NCBI RefSeq assembly: GCF_000321225.1
Contig: NW_004451869.1
Coordinates: forward strand, 248,001-312,000
Reading direction: 5' to 3'
DNA length: 64,000 nucleotides
From: Odobenus rosmarus divergens
Lineage: Eukaryota > Chordata > Mammalia > Carnivora > Odobenidae
Each line of letters opens with the position of its first letter. The first letter of the stretch is position 1. The notes beneath the pieces are model-generated. The model saw only the letters and a list, made by a program, of their open reading frames with translations. It searched no databases and was not told the DNA's origin. This document shows positions 31,600-41,699 of this stretch, piece after piece. A program made the position numbers and the translations under genes.

Positions 31600-31602
31600 C
31601 TT
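31592..31602 (-). promoter_or_regulatory. YY1 motif AAGATGGCGGC at the RCC1L start region
   Basis: An exact match on the minus strand to the activating YY1 motif found just downstream of start sites in many TATA-less housekeeping and mitochondrial-protein genes. It lies 32-42 nt upstream of the RCC1L ATG. The adjacent TCAAGGGTCA (minus strand of about 31606-31615) resembles a nuclear-receptor half site. Confidence 0.6.
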
Positions 31603-32344
31603 GGGTGACCCTTGACCCCACGCCCCGGCGGAAGAGCCCGAGGCCACGTCGACTACTGGCTGAAGGCAAAGGCGCCGAGGGCCGCCAATGGCTAGGAGCA
31701 GGCGGGGGCGGGGCGGAGCCGGGGAGCCGCGGGCCTGCGTGGGCGGGGCGCTGCGCTCGAGCGCGCTACCTGTCTCCCGGCTCAGCCGCCGGCCCAACGC
31801 CTGCCTTCCCCGCTCCGGCTCGCGCGGCCGCGGGGCGCTTTCGTTTCGAAGGCCCTTTGCTGCTTGTCAATCAGCAGAGGTAAAACTTAGGGGTGGCCCG
31901 CTCTGCGCGGCTCCCATGTGGTGCTCTCTCCCGTCCCGGTTTACCCTCCTTGCCACGGCCCCTCGTCATTTCTTAGCTGGCCTTGTCGCAGCCTTCCCAT
32001 CCGCTTCCAGGCCACTCAGTCACAGCGCTCCAGCCACAGCGCGCTAGAGTGCAGCTCTGCAGGTGCATCCGCTGCCCCCGACCCTGCAGGGAAGCCCTGC
32101 TAGCTTCCGCAATGCATTCTCCTTCCCAGCTCACCTCGCCCCCCTAGCCGCGCACTCCACTGGAGTCAGATGGCTTTCCTTGTAATTTCCAAATCCCGGG
32201 GCTGGTTCAGGCCTGCACACAGGGCTTCGAATGTCCTTCCCGCTGCCCTCCTGCCTGCAGGTGTCTAGTCAACACCTAGTCATCTTCTGAGATCCAGCAC
32301 TAGTTTTGAAGTTCCGAGAAGGCAGGAACTGACGGGGAGTCTGG

Positions 32345-32455
32345 GGACCTAGGTCTAGTCCTGGCCCTGCTACTGACTTGATAAGTGGCTTTGGCAAGTT
32401 GTTTCCTTTCTCTGGATCGCACCTCTAATGTGAGGAGGTTAAGGGGGGAAAAAAA
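32345..32455 (+). repeat. MIR relic
   Basis: CTAGTCCTGGCCCTGCTACT and GGCAAGTTGTTTCCTTTCTC. Confidence 0.6.
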
Positions 32456-32459
32456 GTGA

Positions 32460-33600
32460 AATGAATTTTTTTAAATAAATGAGCTAGATGTGAGATGTTT
32501 GCACTTTATGACCTGATCTCCTGCAGCCCATTATAATCCATAACGGACGTTCCCAAATACTACTCCCAAATGCTGAGGACAGAGTCCTCTGAAACTAGGC
32601 TCCCCAGAGGCTGGTAGGGTTCCAGAACGCAGAGCCAGGTGGCTGGACTTGGTAGCAAGGGCAGGGTGGCAGCCGTAGTCCCTTGACACCAGCGATCTAT
32701 GGCTTGGCTATCTGACCACGGTATTCCGAGGGATGAGGTATAAGTGCTTCCTTGATGTGTATGACCAGAAAAAAAAAAATCTGACCTACTTCTCAGACCA
32801 GAATCCAGCAACTGTAGAGGAGGCAGAATCCACTTGAGGGACCCTGCAGAGCCAGCACAAATAGAGGCAATAAATATCCTAGTCACTTCCCAAAGGAATT
32901 TGTGGTTATTTACCGGAGTTCCTATACACTGGAGAAATGAGAATAAGCAGATCTTCCAAGAGCTTGATAAAGGCTGTGAGATGACAGTGACCCAGGGGAC
33001 CTGAAACACTGGCAAGGACCCCAGTTAGACTAGGATTTTATGGAGCCAGAACAAGCATGGCTGTGGGTCAGTGTGTCCATGCACCGACCCTGTGGAAATG
33101 TCCCAGGTTCCTGAGTCCACAATTGGGACAGACATGCTTAGCAACTCATATTGGTTCCCTCATCCTGTCCTGACCCAGCCAGTATTAAATCAGAAGACAT
33201 ACTGCAATCCCAGGCAGAATTGCAGACCTGAGTGCCATCTTCAGAAATGCAGAGGATGAAAAAAAAAATGCAGAGGATGCAGGGGTGCTGGTTCCCATCA
33301 TTAACCCATTCAGTTCACTTGCTTGGCTCCTGCAAAACCCAGACGGATTATGGCCGATAATGGTAATAAACTACGTAAACTTAGCCAAGGGCATAGCCCA
33401 ATTATAGCTGCTGTGTTGGGGGGAGGGTTTTACTAGAACAGATAAACACAGCTAAGGAACTTACTTACTATGGGATATCATCTGGTGGATGGGTTCTTTT
33501 CTATTCCAATGGTAAAGAGGCTCAAAGGTAGTTTGGCTCTATATAGGAAGGACAGTATTATTCATTAACTCTCCCTGACCTTTGGCTCCTGGTACCTCCC
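32460..33600. other. Unassigned, probably ancient repeat
   Basis: An open frame of 151 codons on the minus strand (32560-33015) has no recognisable domain. The 33370-33600 part (TTTACTAGAACAGATAAACA, TCATTAACTCTCCCTGACC) looks like an old transposon tail that I cannot name. Confidence 0.35.
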
Positions 33601-33604
33601 AAAT

Positions 33605-33791
33605 TTTTTTTTAAATGTTTTATTTATTTATTCATGAGAGTCAGAGAGAGGGAGAGAGAGAGGCAGAGGCAGAGAGAGAAGCAGGCTCCCCACCTAGCAG
33701 GGAGCCCGATGCGGGACTCGATCCCAGGACTCTGGGATCATGACCTGAGCCGAAGGCAGACGCTTAACCATCTGAGCCACCCAGGCGCCCC
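33605..33791 (-). repeat. SINEC, minus
   Basis: Flanked by TGGTACCTCCCAAATT on both sides, an exact 16-bp duplication. Confidence 0.92.
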
Positions 33792-33860
33792 TTGGTACCT
33801 CCCAAATTAAGTACCTGTGTACAAGATCATGTCTCCAGCTCTGCTTTTATTTATAAATCA

Positions 33861-34041
33861 GGGGCTCCTGGGTGACTCAGTCTGTTAAGCATCAGACTCT
33901 TGATTTTGGCTCAGGTCATGATCTCAGGGTCATGAGATCGAGCCCCATGCCAAACTCTGTGCTGGGCATGGAGGCTGCTTGGGATTCTCTCTTCTCCCTC
34001 CACCCCTCCCTGCTCGTGCTCTCTCTCTTAAAGAAAAAAAT
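33861..34041 (+). repeat. SINEC, plus
   Basis: GGGGCTCCTGGGTGACTCAG to AAAGAAAAAAATCT. This is an older, more diverged copy. Confidence 0.88.
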
Positions 34042-34087
34042 CTGAGACATGTATTGGTAAAGAAGAATTACATAAATGCCATCACAT

Positions 34088-34490
34088 TAGTGAGGGTTCT
34101 CCAGAGAAACAGAACTGATAGGAGAAATAGGAGTCCCATGATCGGTCTGCAAGCTGGACACTCAGGAAAGGCAGAGTATAGTTCTAGTCAGTACAAAGGT
34201 CTGAGAACCAGGGACAACAATGGTGTAAGTCCAAGACTGATGTCCCAGCTCAAACAGCCAGGCAGAGAGAGAATTCAACCTTCCTCTGCCTTTTTTGTTC
34301 TATTCTGGCCCTTGGTGGGTTGTACATGGCCCACACACATTGGAGAAGGCAATCTTTATCTGGTATGCCAATTCAAATTCTGATATCTTCCAGAAACACC
34401 TTCACAGACACACTCAGAAATAATATTTAACCACCTCTTTGGGCATCCTATAGCCCAGTCGAGTTGACATATCTACCAGCATAACTAACT
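34088..34490 (+). repeat. Old interspersed repeat, class not assigned
   Basis: GTGAGGGTTCTCCAGAGAAA, CAGAAACACCTTCACAGACA and CAGTCGAGTTGACATATCTA occur in the order of a common mammalian repeat whose family I cannot name with confidence. Confidence 0.55.
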
Positions 34491-34719
34491 GGTAACTAAT
34501 AACTAATTATTAATATCATTATGGGATGTTTATTCATGAAATGTGTATCCAGTTTTCAACCGTTCTTGCATAAACATGGCTTTCCTTTTATCTGAATTCA
34601 TGGCCTCTCTGATTTTTTGGTTTTAAGGATCAGCTCTTTTATAAACTGGCAATGATGGTAGATAGGCTTTTTAAAAATCTTCACTTGTCAGAATGTTTGT
34701 CAGAATTAAAAAATTGAGG

Positions 34720-34830
34720 GGCGCCTGGCTGGCTCAGTCAGAAGAGTGTGCAACTCGATCTTGGGGTCGTGACTTCAAGTCCCACATGGGGTGTAGAGAT
34801 TACTTAAATAAATTTAAAAACTTTTTTAAA
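34720..34830 (+). repeat. Short tRNA-Lys-type SINE, plus
   Basis: GGGGCGCCTGGCTGGCTCAG to TTACTTAAATAAATTT. Confidence 0.88.
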
Positions 34831-34881
34831 AAAGTTTAAAAATCGATAACCCTATGTAGCTCTCTTGAATTTATTTACTTA

Positions 34882-34995
34882 TTTTTTTAAAGATTTTGTG
34901 TTTTTAAGTAATTTCTACACCCAATATGGGGTTCGAACCCACAACCCCGAGATCAAGAGTCACACGATCCACCAGCTGAGCCAGCCAGGTGCCCC
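34882..34995 (-). repeat. Short tRNA-Lys-type SINE, minus
   Basis: Flanked by CTCTTGAATTTAT on both sides. Confidence 0.9.
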
Positions 34996-34996
34996 T

Positions 34997-35640
34997 GGTC
35001 TCTTGAATTTATAAAATATTTGACTTTTAACAGATACCCAAAAGTCAGAACCATTGGTTGGAGATTTAGGAGACAAAGGGTACAGTGATAAAATCTGTAA
35101 TGTGAAACACAGCCACTGGGTGGCGATGCTTGCCCATCAATTTTGTGTCTTGTTCATCAAGAACTAGGATAAAATAGACTAAGTCGGTTTTGGCCAATGA
35201 AGAGCTGGGTTTGTAGTGACAGCTGGGCTTTTATATTTTACTATCAAAACCTGGTTGTTTTATATACTGGTTGTATGCTGGCTAATACTTGTGTTTTTGT
35301 CCATATTGTTACTTCGTAAAGACAGTCCCACAGCAAAATACCAGCTCCCCTGGAGTATTAAAATGTCTGCTCTCCTTAACCAAGCTCAATTTTCCCCCCA
35401 CCTGTAATGACATTTTCCTGCAGACATTCTAATTTCTTTGTTACATTGGGATAGCTAAAATTCTCTGGTCTGGGAAAGAATGAACTTAACTAGTCTTAAT
35501 GTATTTTAATTATTATTATTAAACTTTTAGTTATACAATTAATATATGATGAAGTGCCCTTGTTAAAAAAAAAAAAAGTACTTTTAGTGTTCTATATGGA
35601 TAAAGGGAAAGGCTCCTTTAACCACAGCCCCACATATATC
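34997..35640. other. No feature recognised
   Basis: AT-rich intergenic sequence with no open frame of note. Confidence 0.4.
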
Positions 35641-35999
35641 TGTTGAGGTAGAAAAAACATTTAAAAATTTTTGTTGTGTGTGTGTTTAAAGAAAACCATG
35701 TATCTCATTCTACAACCTCCTCTTTTCACTCAAAACTCTACTGGAGACGCTTTCATAGCAATTTCTTTGCACTTAGCCCATTCTTTTTCACTCTTGCATA
35801 TTAGTATGAATAAGTCTTGTTTGACCATTCTTTTGGTAGACGTTTGGGTTGTTTCCCTTTTTTTGCTATTAAAATATTACAATGAGTGTTCTTGTACATG
35901 TTTCCTTTGGCACCTGTGTGACGGTATCTGTTGGGTAGATACAGATAAACAGAACTGCCAGGTCATAGAAAATGCTCATTTTATTATTTTTTTTATTTT

Positions 36000-36185
36000 T
36001 AAAATTTTTTAGATGTTATTTATTTATTTGAGAGAGAGAGAACAAGCAGGGGGAGCTGCAAAGGGTGAGGGAGAAGCAGGCTCATCGCTGAGCAGGGAGC
36101 ATGACGAGGGACCCGGTCCCAGGACCCTGAGATCATAACCGAGCCGAAGTCAGCTGCTTAACTGACTGAGCCACCCAGGTGCCCC
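36000..36185 (-). repeat. SINEC, minus
   Basis: GAGCCACCCAGGTGCCCC head at the right. Confidence 0.9.
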
Positions 36186-36225
36186 TGATACAAACTTTTG
36201 AAATGTTTGTCAATCCAATACCTAG

Positions 36226-36424
36226 GGCGCCTGGGTGGCTCAGTTGGTTAAACGACTGCCTTCGGCTCAGGTCATGATCCTGGAGTCCCGGGATCGAGTT
36301 CCGCATCAGGCTTCCTGCTCAGCGGGGGAGGCTGCTTCTCCCTCTGACCCTCTTCCCTCTCGTGCTCTCTATCTCTCATTCTCTCTCTCTCAAATAAATA
36401 AATAAAATCTTTAAAAAAAAAAAA
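36226..36424 (+). repeat. SINEC, plus
   Basis: Flanked by AATCCAATACCTA on both sides. Confidence 0.92.
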
Positions 36425-36718
36425 TCCAATACCTAAAGCATACCTCTTGTTGATTTTTTTTTTTTTCTGTTTCTATAATCTCTTGGGAAGGTAGAACACC
36501 TTATGGTTATTGGCATTGCATGTTTCCTCTACCAAGAATTGTTTGGCTACTCATATCCTTGGCCATATTTCTATTGAATTGGCTGTTATTAATTTACAGG
36601 AGTACTTGATATAATCTGCGTGGAAACCTTCTGTTATGTGTTGAACATTTTTCTTTTTACCTAATTTATGGTGTCCTTTTTTCTACAAAATTTTATTTTA
36701 ATGAGGTCAGCATTAATC

Positions 36719-36888
36719 TTTTTTTTTTTTAAGAGAGAGAGCATGTGAGGGGAGTGGAGGGGCAGAGGGAGAGGGAGAGAGAATCTTAAGCAGGCTCTAT
36801 GCCCAGCACCATCTCACCACCCTGAGACCATGACCTGAGCTGAAATCAAGAGTCGGATGCTTAACCGAATGAGCCACCCAGGCGCCCT
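36719..36888 (-). repeat. SINEC, minus
   Basis: Flanked by GTCAGCATTAATCT and GTCAATGTTAATCT. Confidence 0.9.
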
Positions 36889-37724
36889 AGTCAATGTTAA
36901 TCTCATCCACTAGAGCTTTCCTTTTCCTTCTTGCTTATTAAGACTACCTATTATACAAGATATAAAGGTGTTCTATAGTATTTGTAAAACACTAAATCTA
37001 ATACTGCACTTTTATTTTTTATATTTAGATATGGAGTTGATTTTTATGAGTGGTATGATTGCATATTTATTAGTATTTTATAAGATATATGGTTGTCCCC
37101 AAATAATTAACTGGCTATAACAGACTTTGAAGATTTTAAAATGTCATTTATAACATGATGCGTTTCTGTATATGGGTCAATTCTGGAGTCTGTTCCTTCT
37201 GATCTATTCTTGAGCTAACTGCTACAGCTTTATATCATGCTCTAATTTTTATTCAATCAGGTCTTCTTTGTTCTTTTACAAATTGCCTTTGCTACTCATA
37301 ACATTTACTTCTATATAAATTTTAAAGTCATCTTGTCAATTGAATGAAAGATCCCACTGGGATTTTTATTGGAACTGCATTAAATTGATGACCTAATTGA
37401 GATAAATTAATAAATGACATTTTACAATCTTGAGTCTTCTCATATCATATAAATGTGGTGTACTCTGATATTATTATCTGCTTGAATGAATTCAGCCCCC
37501 TGCTTGTAGATGAATTCTTCTATCGGTTTTCTGAGAACAGGATCTTCCAAATTTTTAGGGCAATAATCTCCAAATTATTTTGATTACACATCCATATGGG
37601 TAAAATTTGTGAGCATGAAAAAATATGTACACATTTACACTCATTATTATACTAATATGTACTTTATAAAATATACAAAGATATTTAAATAATGTGATAA
37701 GATTAAGTAAACAATAATTTTTAT

Positions 37725-37898
37725 TTTTTTTTTAAAGATTTTATTTATTTATTTGACAGAGAGAGACACAGCGAGAGAAGGAACATAGGCAGGGGGAGAG
37801 GCAGAGGGAGAAGCAGGCTACCCGCTGAGCAGGGAGCCCGATGTGGGACTCGATCCCAGGACCCTGGGATCATGACCTGAGCTGAAGGCAGACGCTTA
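37725..37898 (-). repeat. SINEC, minus, head missing
   Basis: Stops at GAAGGCAGACGCTTA, so the tRNA A-box end is lost. Confidence 0.88.
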
Positions 37899-37934
37899 TT
37901 TTTAAATGAGTGTCCTATTTTGTTTTTTAAACCA

Positions 37935-38050
37935 TTTGCTCTGCCCCGAGAGAGAGAAACTTAAGTAGACTTGATCTCACGACCCTGGGATCATGACCTG
38001 AGCTGAAATCAAGAGTCAGACTCTAACCGACTGAGCCACCCAGGTGCCCC
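37935..38050 (-). repeat. SINEC, minus, older copy
   Basis: GACCCTGGGATCATGACCTG to GCCACCCAGGTGCCCC. The tail is degraded. Confidence 0.85.
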
Positions 38051-38054
38051 TCAT

Positions 38055-38404
38055 TTTTATTTTATTTATTTATTTTCTTAAGTAATCTCTATGCCCAAAA
38101 TGGGGCATGAACTCATGACCCTAAGATCAAGAGTCAGATGCTCTAGGGGCGCCTGGGTGGCTCAGTTGGTTAAACTGCTGCCTTCAGCTCAGGTCATGAT
38201 CCCAGGGTCCTGGGATCGAGCCCCACATCGGGTTCCCTGCTCATGCAGGAAGCCTGCTTCTCCCTCTGCCTGCCACTCCCCCTGCTTGTGCTCTCTCCCT
38301 CTCTCTCTCTCGCTATCTCTCTCTGTGTGTCAAATAAATAAATAAAATCTTTAAAAAAAAAAAAAAGAGTCAGATGCTCTACCAACTGAGCCAGTCAGCC
38401 TCCC
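38055..38404 (-). repeat. Short tRNA-Lys-type SINE, minus, split by a younger SINE
   Basis: Left part 38055-38145, right part 38365-38404. Both carry AAGAGTCAGATGCTCTA. Confidence 0.9.
38146..38364 (+). repeat. SINEC, plus, nested in another SINE
   Basis: The 17-bp target AAGAGTCAGATGCTCTA is perfectly duplicated at 38129 and 38365, so this is a recent insertion. Confidence 0.95.
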
Positions 38405-38790
38405 CAGTTCATTCACTTTTTAATGCTGAGTACTATTCCGTTATATGGAATACCACAATTTGTTTCTTGATTCACTTGTTGATTGACATTTGCCTTGTTT
38501 CCTGCATTCGGATATTATGAATAAAGCTGCTCTGAACATTTGCATACACATTTTTGTATTCTCATATATTCCTTTTATCGTGGGTAAATTCTTGTGAGTG
38601 GCATGGCTACATCATATAGAGGCGAATTCCTACCTTTAAAAGAATGTTTGATTATGGTAAAATATACATAACATAAAATGTATCATCTTCACAGTTTTTA
38701 AGTGTACAGTTCAGTGGAGTGAATTGCATTCACAGTGTTGGGCAACCATCACCACCTCTATTTAGGAAACTTTTTCATGACCCCTAACAC
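38405..38790 (-). mobile_element. Old LINE-1 fragment, antisense
   Basis: GAGTACTATTCCGTTATATG, then AATATACATAACATAAAATG, GTGTACAGTTCAGTGGAGTG and GGGCAACCATCACCACCTCT. Confidence 0.7.
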
Positions 38791-38935
38791 TGTTACAATA
38801 AAGCTAACTTTTATAACTGCTCATGTATTTACTTTTTCTGAGATCTTTATTTCTCCATATTGCTTCAAGTCTGATACCTTTTCATTTAAACATTTCTTGC
38901 AAAGCAGGAGTAACCATTCAATAGGGACAGGCTTG

Positions 38936-39131
38936 GGGCGCCTTGGTGGCTCAGTCGTTAAGCGTCTGCCTTCGGCTCAGGTCATGATCCCAGAGTCCTG
39001 GGATCGAGCCCCGCATCGGGCTCCCTGCTCCTCAGGCAGGCCTGCTTCTCCCTCTCCCACTCCCTCTGCTTGTGTTCCCTCTCTCGCTGTGTCTCTCTCT
39101 GTCAAATAAATAAATAAAATCTTTGAAAAAA
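38936..39131 (+). repeat. SINEC, plus
   Basis: Flanked by AATAGGGACAGGCTT and AATAGGGACAGCCTT. Confidence 0.92.
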
Positions 39132-39207
39132 AATAGGGACAGCCTTTTGTAACATTGATTTGTAACTCTGTACCTTCTTTTCTACGTGATTTAAGAGAGT
39201 AATGGAT

Positions 39208-39312
39208 TTATTTATTTATTTAAAGTAGGCTCCGTGGCCAAATTGGGGCTTGAACTCACGCCCCTGAGATTAAGAGTCACAGGCTCTCCCAACTGAGCCA
39301 GCCAGGTGCCCC
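39208..39312 (-). repeat. Short tRNA-Lys-type SINE, minus
   Basis: Flanked by GAGAGTAATGGATTTA and GAGAGTAATGCATTTA. Confidence 0.9.
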
Positions 39313-39334
39313 GAGAGTAATGCATTTAAAAGAA

Positions 39335-39704
39335 TTATGAGTTTGTATATCTGGGCACACAATGTATAAAGATGTAATTTTTGTGACATTGACAGTCAAA
39401 AGGGTGGGGAGAGAGCTACAAAAGAGCAGAGTTTTCATATGTCATTGAAGTTAAGCAGGTGTAAATTCAGATTGGAGTGTTATAACTTAAGGATGTTAAA
39501 TGCAATCCTCATGGCAATCGCAAAGAAGGTAGCTATAGAATATACACAAAAGGAAATGAGAAAGGAATTTAAACATCTCACTCTAAAAAAGCAACAAAAC
39601 ACAAAAGAAGACTGTAATGCAGGAAATGAGGGACAAAAAAGCTGTAAGGCATATAGAAAACAGTGTAATGACAGTAGTAAGCCCCTCCTTATCAGTAAGT
39701 ACTT
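39335..39704 (+). mobile_element. Old LINE-1 fragment (same part as 29.9-30.3 kb)
   Basis: ACACAATGTATAAAGATGTA, TAGAATATACACAAAAGGAA and AAACACAAAAGAAGACTGTA. It is a second copy of the segment in RCC1L intron 1. Confidence 0.75.
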
Positions 39705-39803
39705 CATTTTTTTAAGTAATCTCTACACCCAACATGGGGCTCAAACTCACAATTCCAAGATCAAGAGTCCCACGCTCTTCCCACACAGCCAGCCAGCCAC
39801 CCC
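39705..39803 (-). repeat. Short tRNA-Lys-type SINE, minus
   Basis: AAGTAATCTCTACACCCAAC to CAGCCAGCCACCCC. Confidence 0.85.
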
Positions 39804-39839
39804 GCCGTTGGCATATTTGTATCACGTGAGAGGGTGAAT

Positions 39840-40900
39840 CCAATCCTTGTGACTTCACCTTGGCCAGAAGCGTTAAGTCAGGACCTTTACTTTTCTTCTG
39901 AGATGGAAAGTTATAAGACGGTTTCGAGCAGAGGAATAAAATGAGTTACAGGCTACAGAATTTTTCCCGTTGCTGTATTAAGAATAGTCTGAAGAGTGGT
40001 TCAGTCGGTTGAGTGTCCTCTTGATTTTGGCTCACGTCATGATCTCAGTGTCATGAGATCGAGGCCCACATCGGGCTCCGCGCTGAGTGTGGAGTCTGCT
40101 TAAGATTCTCTCTCTCCCTCTGCTCCTCCCCAACTCACGCTTTCCCTCTCTTTCTTAAAAAAGAAAAGAAAAGAATAGTCTGAAGGGAGTTAAGGACAGG
40201 ATCAGGGAGACTGTATCTATTGCAGGAAATGACATTGGTTTGGACCAGTGCGGTGGTAGTCGTAGTGGTCAGAGACTGGTAGAATCTTGGGAAATTAGAG
40301 CTGACTAGGTTGTCTGAAGGATCGGTGTCAGGTACGGGAGAAGCAAAAGGATTCTTCCAAGGTTTTGGCCTGAGTAACTGGAAGAATGGTGTTTCCTTGA
40401 GGTGGGAAGGAACAACAGAAGAATCTGAGGAGTTGGTGGGACCAGTCTTGCTTAAGATACCTCTTCTTCTTCCACATGAAGCTATCAAAGTAGGCAGCTG
40501 GTTATGCAGACTGGGGTGGAGGTGAGTGGGCAGGGCTGGAGTACATACATGAGAATCATAATAACCATACCAAAGGTGTTTAAGGACCTGAGATTGGACA
40601 AGGTCATCTAAGGAGTGAGCAAAGAGATCCAAGACAGCCCTGAGCTACAGCCCTACTCAAAAGGTTGGGAGGAAAGAAGCATCTGCAACAGACCTCGGAG
40701 AAACAGCCGGAAAAGCAGGCAGGGCAGCACAAAGAGGGCACAGTGAATGGTTATGTCAATTGCTGAGAGATCGAGCAATTCATAAACTGAAAAAGGACTG
40801 TCAACGTGGAGGTCATTTGTGACCTTGGAGAGAACAGCTTTAGTGGAGTAGTGGGGGTTAACTAGAGCGGGCTCGAGAGACAATGAAAGAGAAATCAGAG
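39840..40900 (+). repeat. Old interspersed repeat, class uncertain, split by a SINE
   Basis: TTTCGAGCAGAGGAATAAAA, GGTTTTGGCCTGAGTAACTG and TGTCAATTGCTGAGAGATCG resemble a long ancient mammalian repeat, also met at 13.6, 19.3 and 54.3 kb. Confidence 0.4.
39996..40171 (+). repeat. SINEC, plus, head truncated
   Basis: The 15-bp target AAGAATAGTCTGAAG is exact on both sides although the head lacks GGCGCCTGG, so the element was probably 5' truncated on insertion. Confidence 0.88.
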
Positions 40901-41319
40901 ACGGTATGTGCACACAACTCGTCTTGATGTCAGTTGTTCTTTCAAACCAATCACGTGTATTTTGACATTTTAAACAGTTCAAAACACTGCAACTCTTCAT
41001 ATGGAAGTTGTTACAGCAGATGAGAAGATGAGAAAATGGTTTCCAGGTTAAGTGGTCAAGTACGAGTTTCATGCGCTTATTGTTTTTGGCAACAAAATAG
41101 AGCCAATCCTCATTATTCATCAATTTCATGTTTGTGAATTCACTTACCCACTAAAATTGATAGGTAAACCCAAAACCAGTACAGTGCTTTCCCTGGTCAT
41201 TCTCGGACATGCGCAGAGTGGCAAAAAGCTTACGTTGTCTGATGCACACTCCCCAGCTGAGGTAGAACAAGGTCCCACTCCTGTTTCTGCTCTCACACTA
41301 TAGAAAATGTGTATTAGAA

Positions 41320-41480
41320 CATAAAAACTTCAAGATAGTAATTACCTCTAGGGAGGAAAGAGAACGGTGCCTTCAACTGTGTCTATTTCTTAAAAATATG
41401 AAGTAAATAGGGCATGCTAGGTAAAATCTGAGCAATGGGTAAATGGTTTCTATTCTATTCTCCTTTTGGCGTACCTAAAT
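41320..41480 (+). repeat. LINE-1 3'-end-like relic
   Basis: AGTAATTACCTCTAGGGAGG and a following T-rich stretch. Weak. Confidence 0.35.
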
Positions 41481-41699
41481 ATGTGTTTAACTGAGATGAA
41501 ATAACAGTATTTTACTATTCGACTGTTTGCTGCAGTGTCACCACCAACCGATGGATAGCTCATGATCCGCTGGCGATGTCACCGACCCCGCCAAAAGGTC
41601 GCCTTTTCAGTTTCTAATAACTCGATGGCTTTAAAGCACAGCCCCAGGTCACTCAAATTGCAACCTCACCGCTTTCAAGCCACAAGTTGCAGGCGTGCA

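Larger units (their letters stand above)
30990..31900. promoter_or_regulatory. CpG island promoter of RCC1L
   Basis: A very GC- and CpG-rich block around RCC1L exon 1, with no TATA box near the start. It holds a CCAAT box at 31685-31689 (plus-strand reading), GC boxes at about 31704-31716 and 31740-31750, and a YY1-type motif at 31592-31602. It ends abruptly on the left against a LINE-1 fragment. Confidence 0.8.
35640..37560 (-). mobile_element. Old LINE-1 fragments, antisense, interrupted by SINEs
   Basis: CGTTTGGGTTGTTTCCCTTT, TTATTAATTTACAGGAGTAC, TAATTTATGGTGTCCTTTTT, CTGTTCCTTCTGATCTATTC and TTTTTATTGGAACTGCATTA follow the antisense order of L1 ORF2/3' sequence. SINEs at 36000, 36226 and 36719 split it. 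Confidence 0.7.

Noticed and set aside
30980..31669. Open frame of 229 codons on the minus strand over RCC1L exon 1
   Set aside because: It is a shifted frame of the GC-rich exon 1. The frame starting at 31560 gives the conserved RCC1L protein and the right splice phase.
32560..33015. Open frame of 151 codons on the minus strand between the genes
   Set aside because: No recognisable domain and no supporting splice or promoter signals; likely chance in old repeat sequence.
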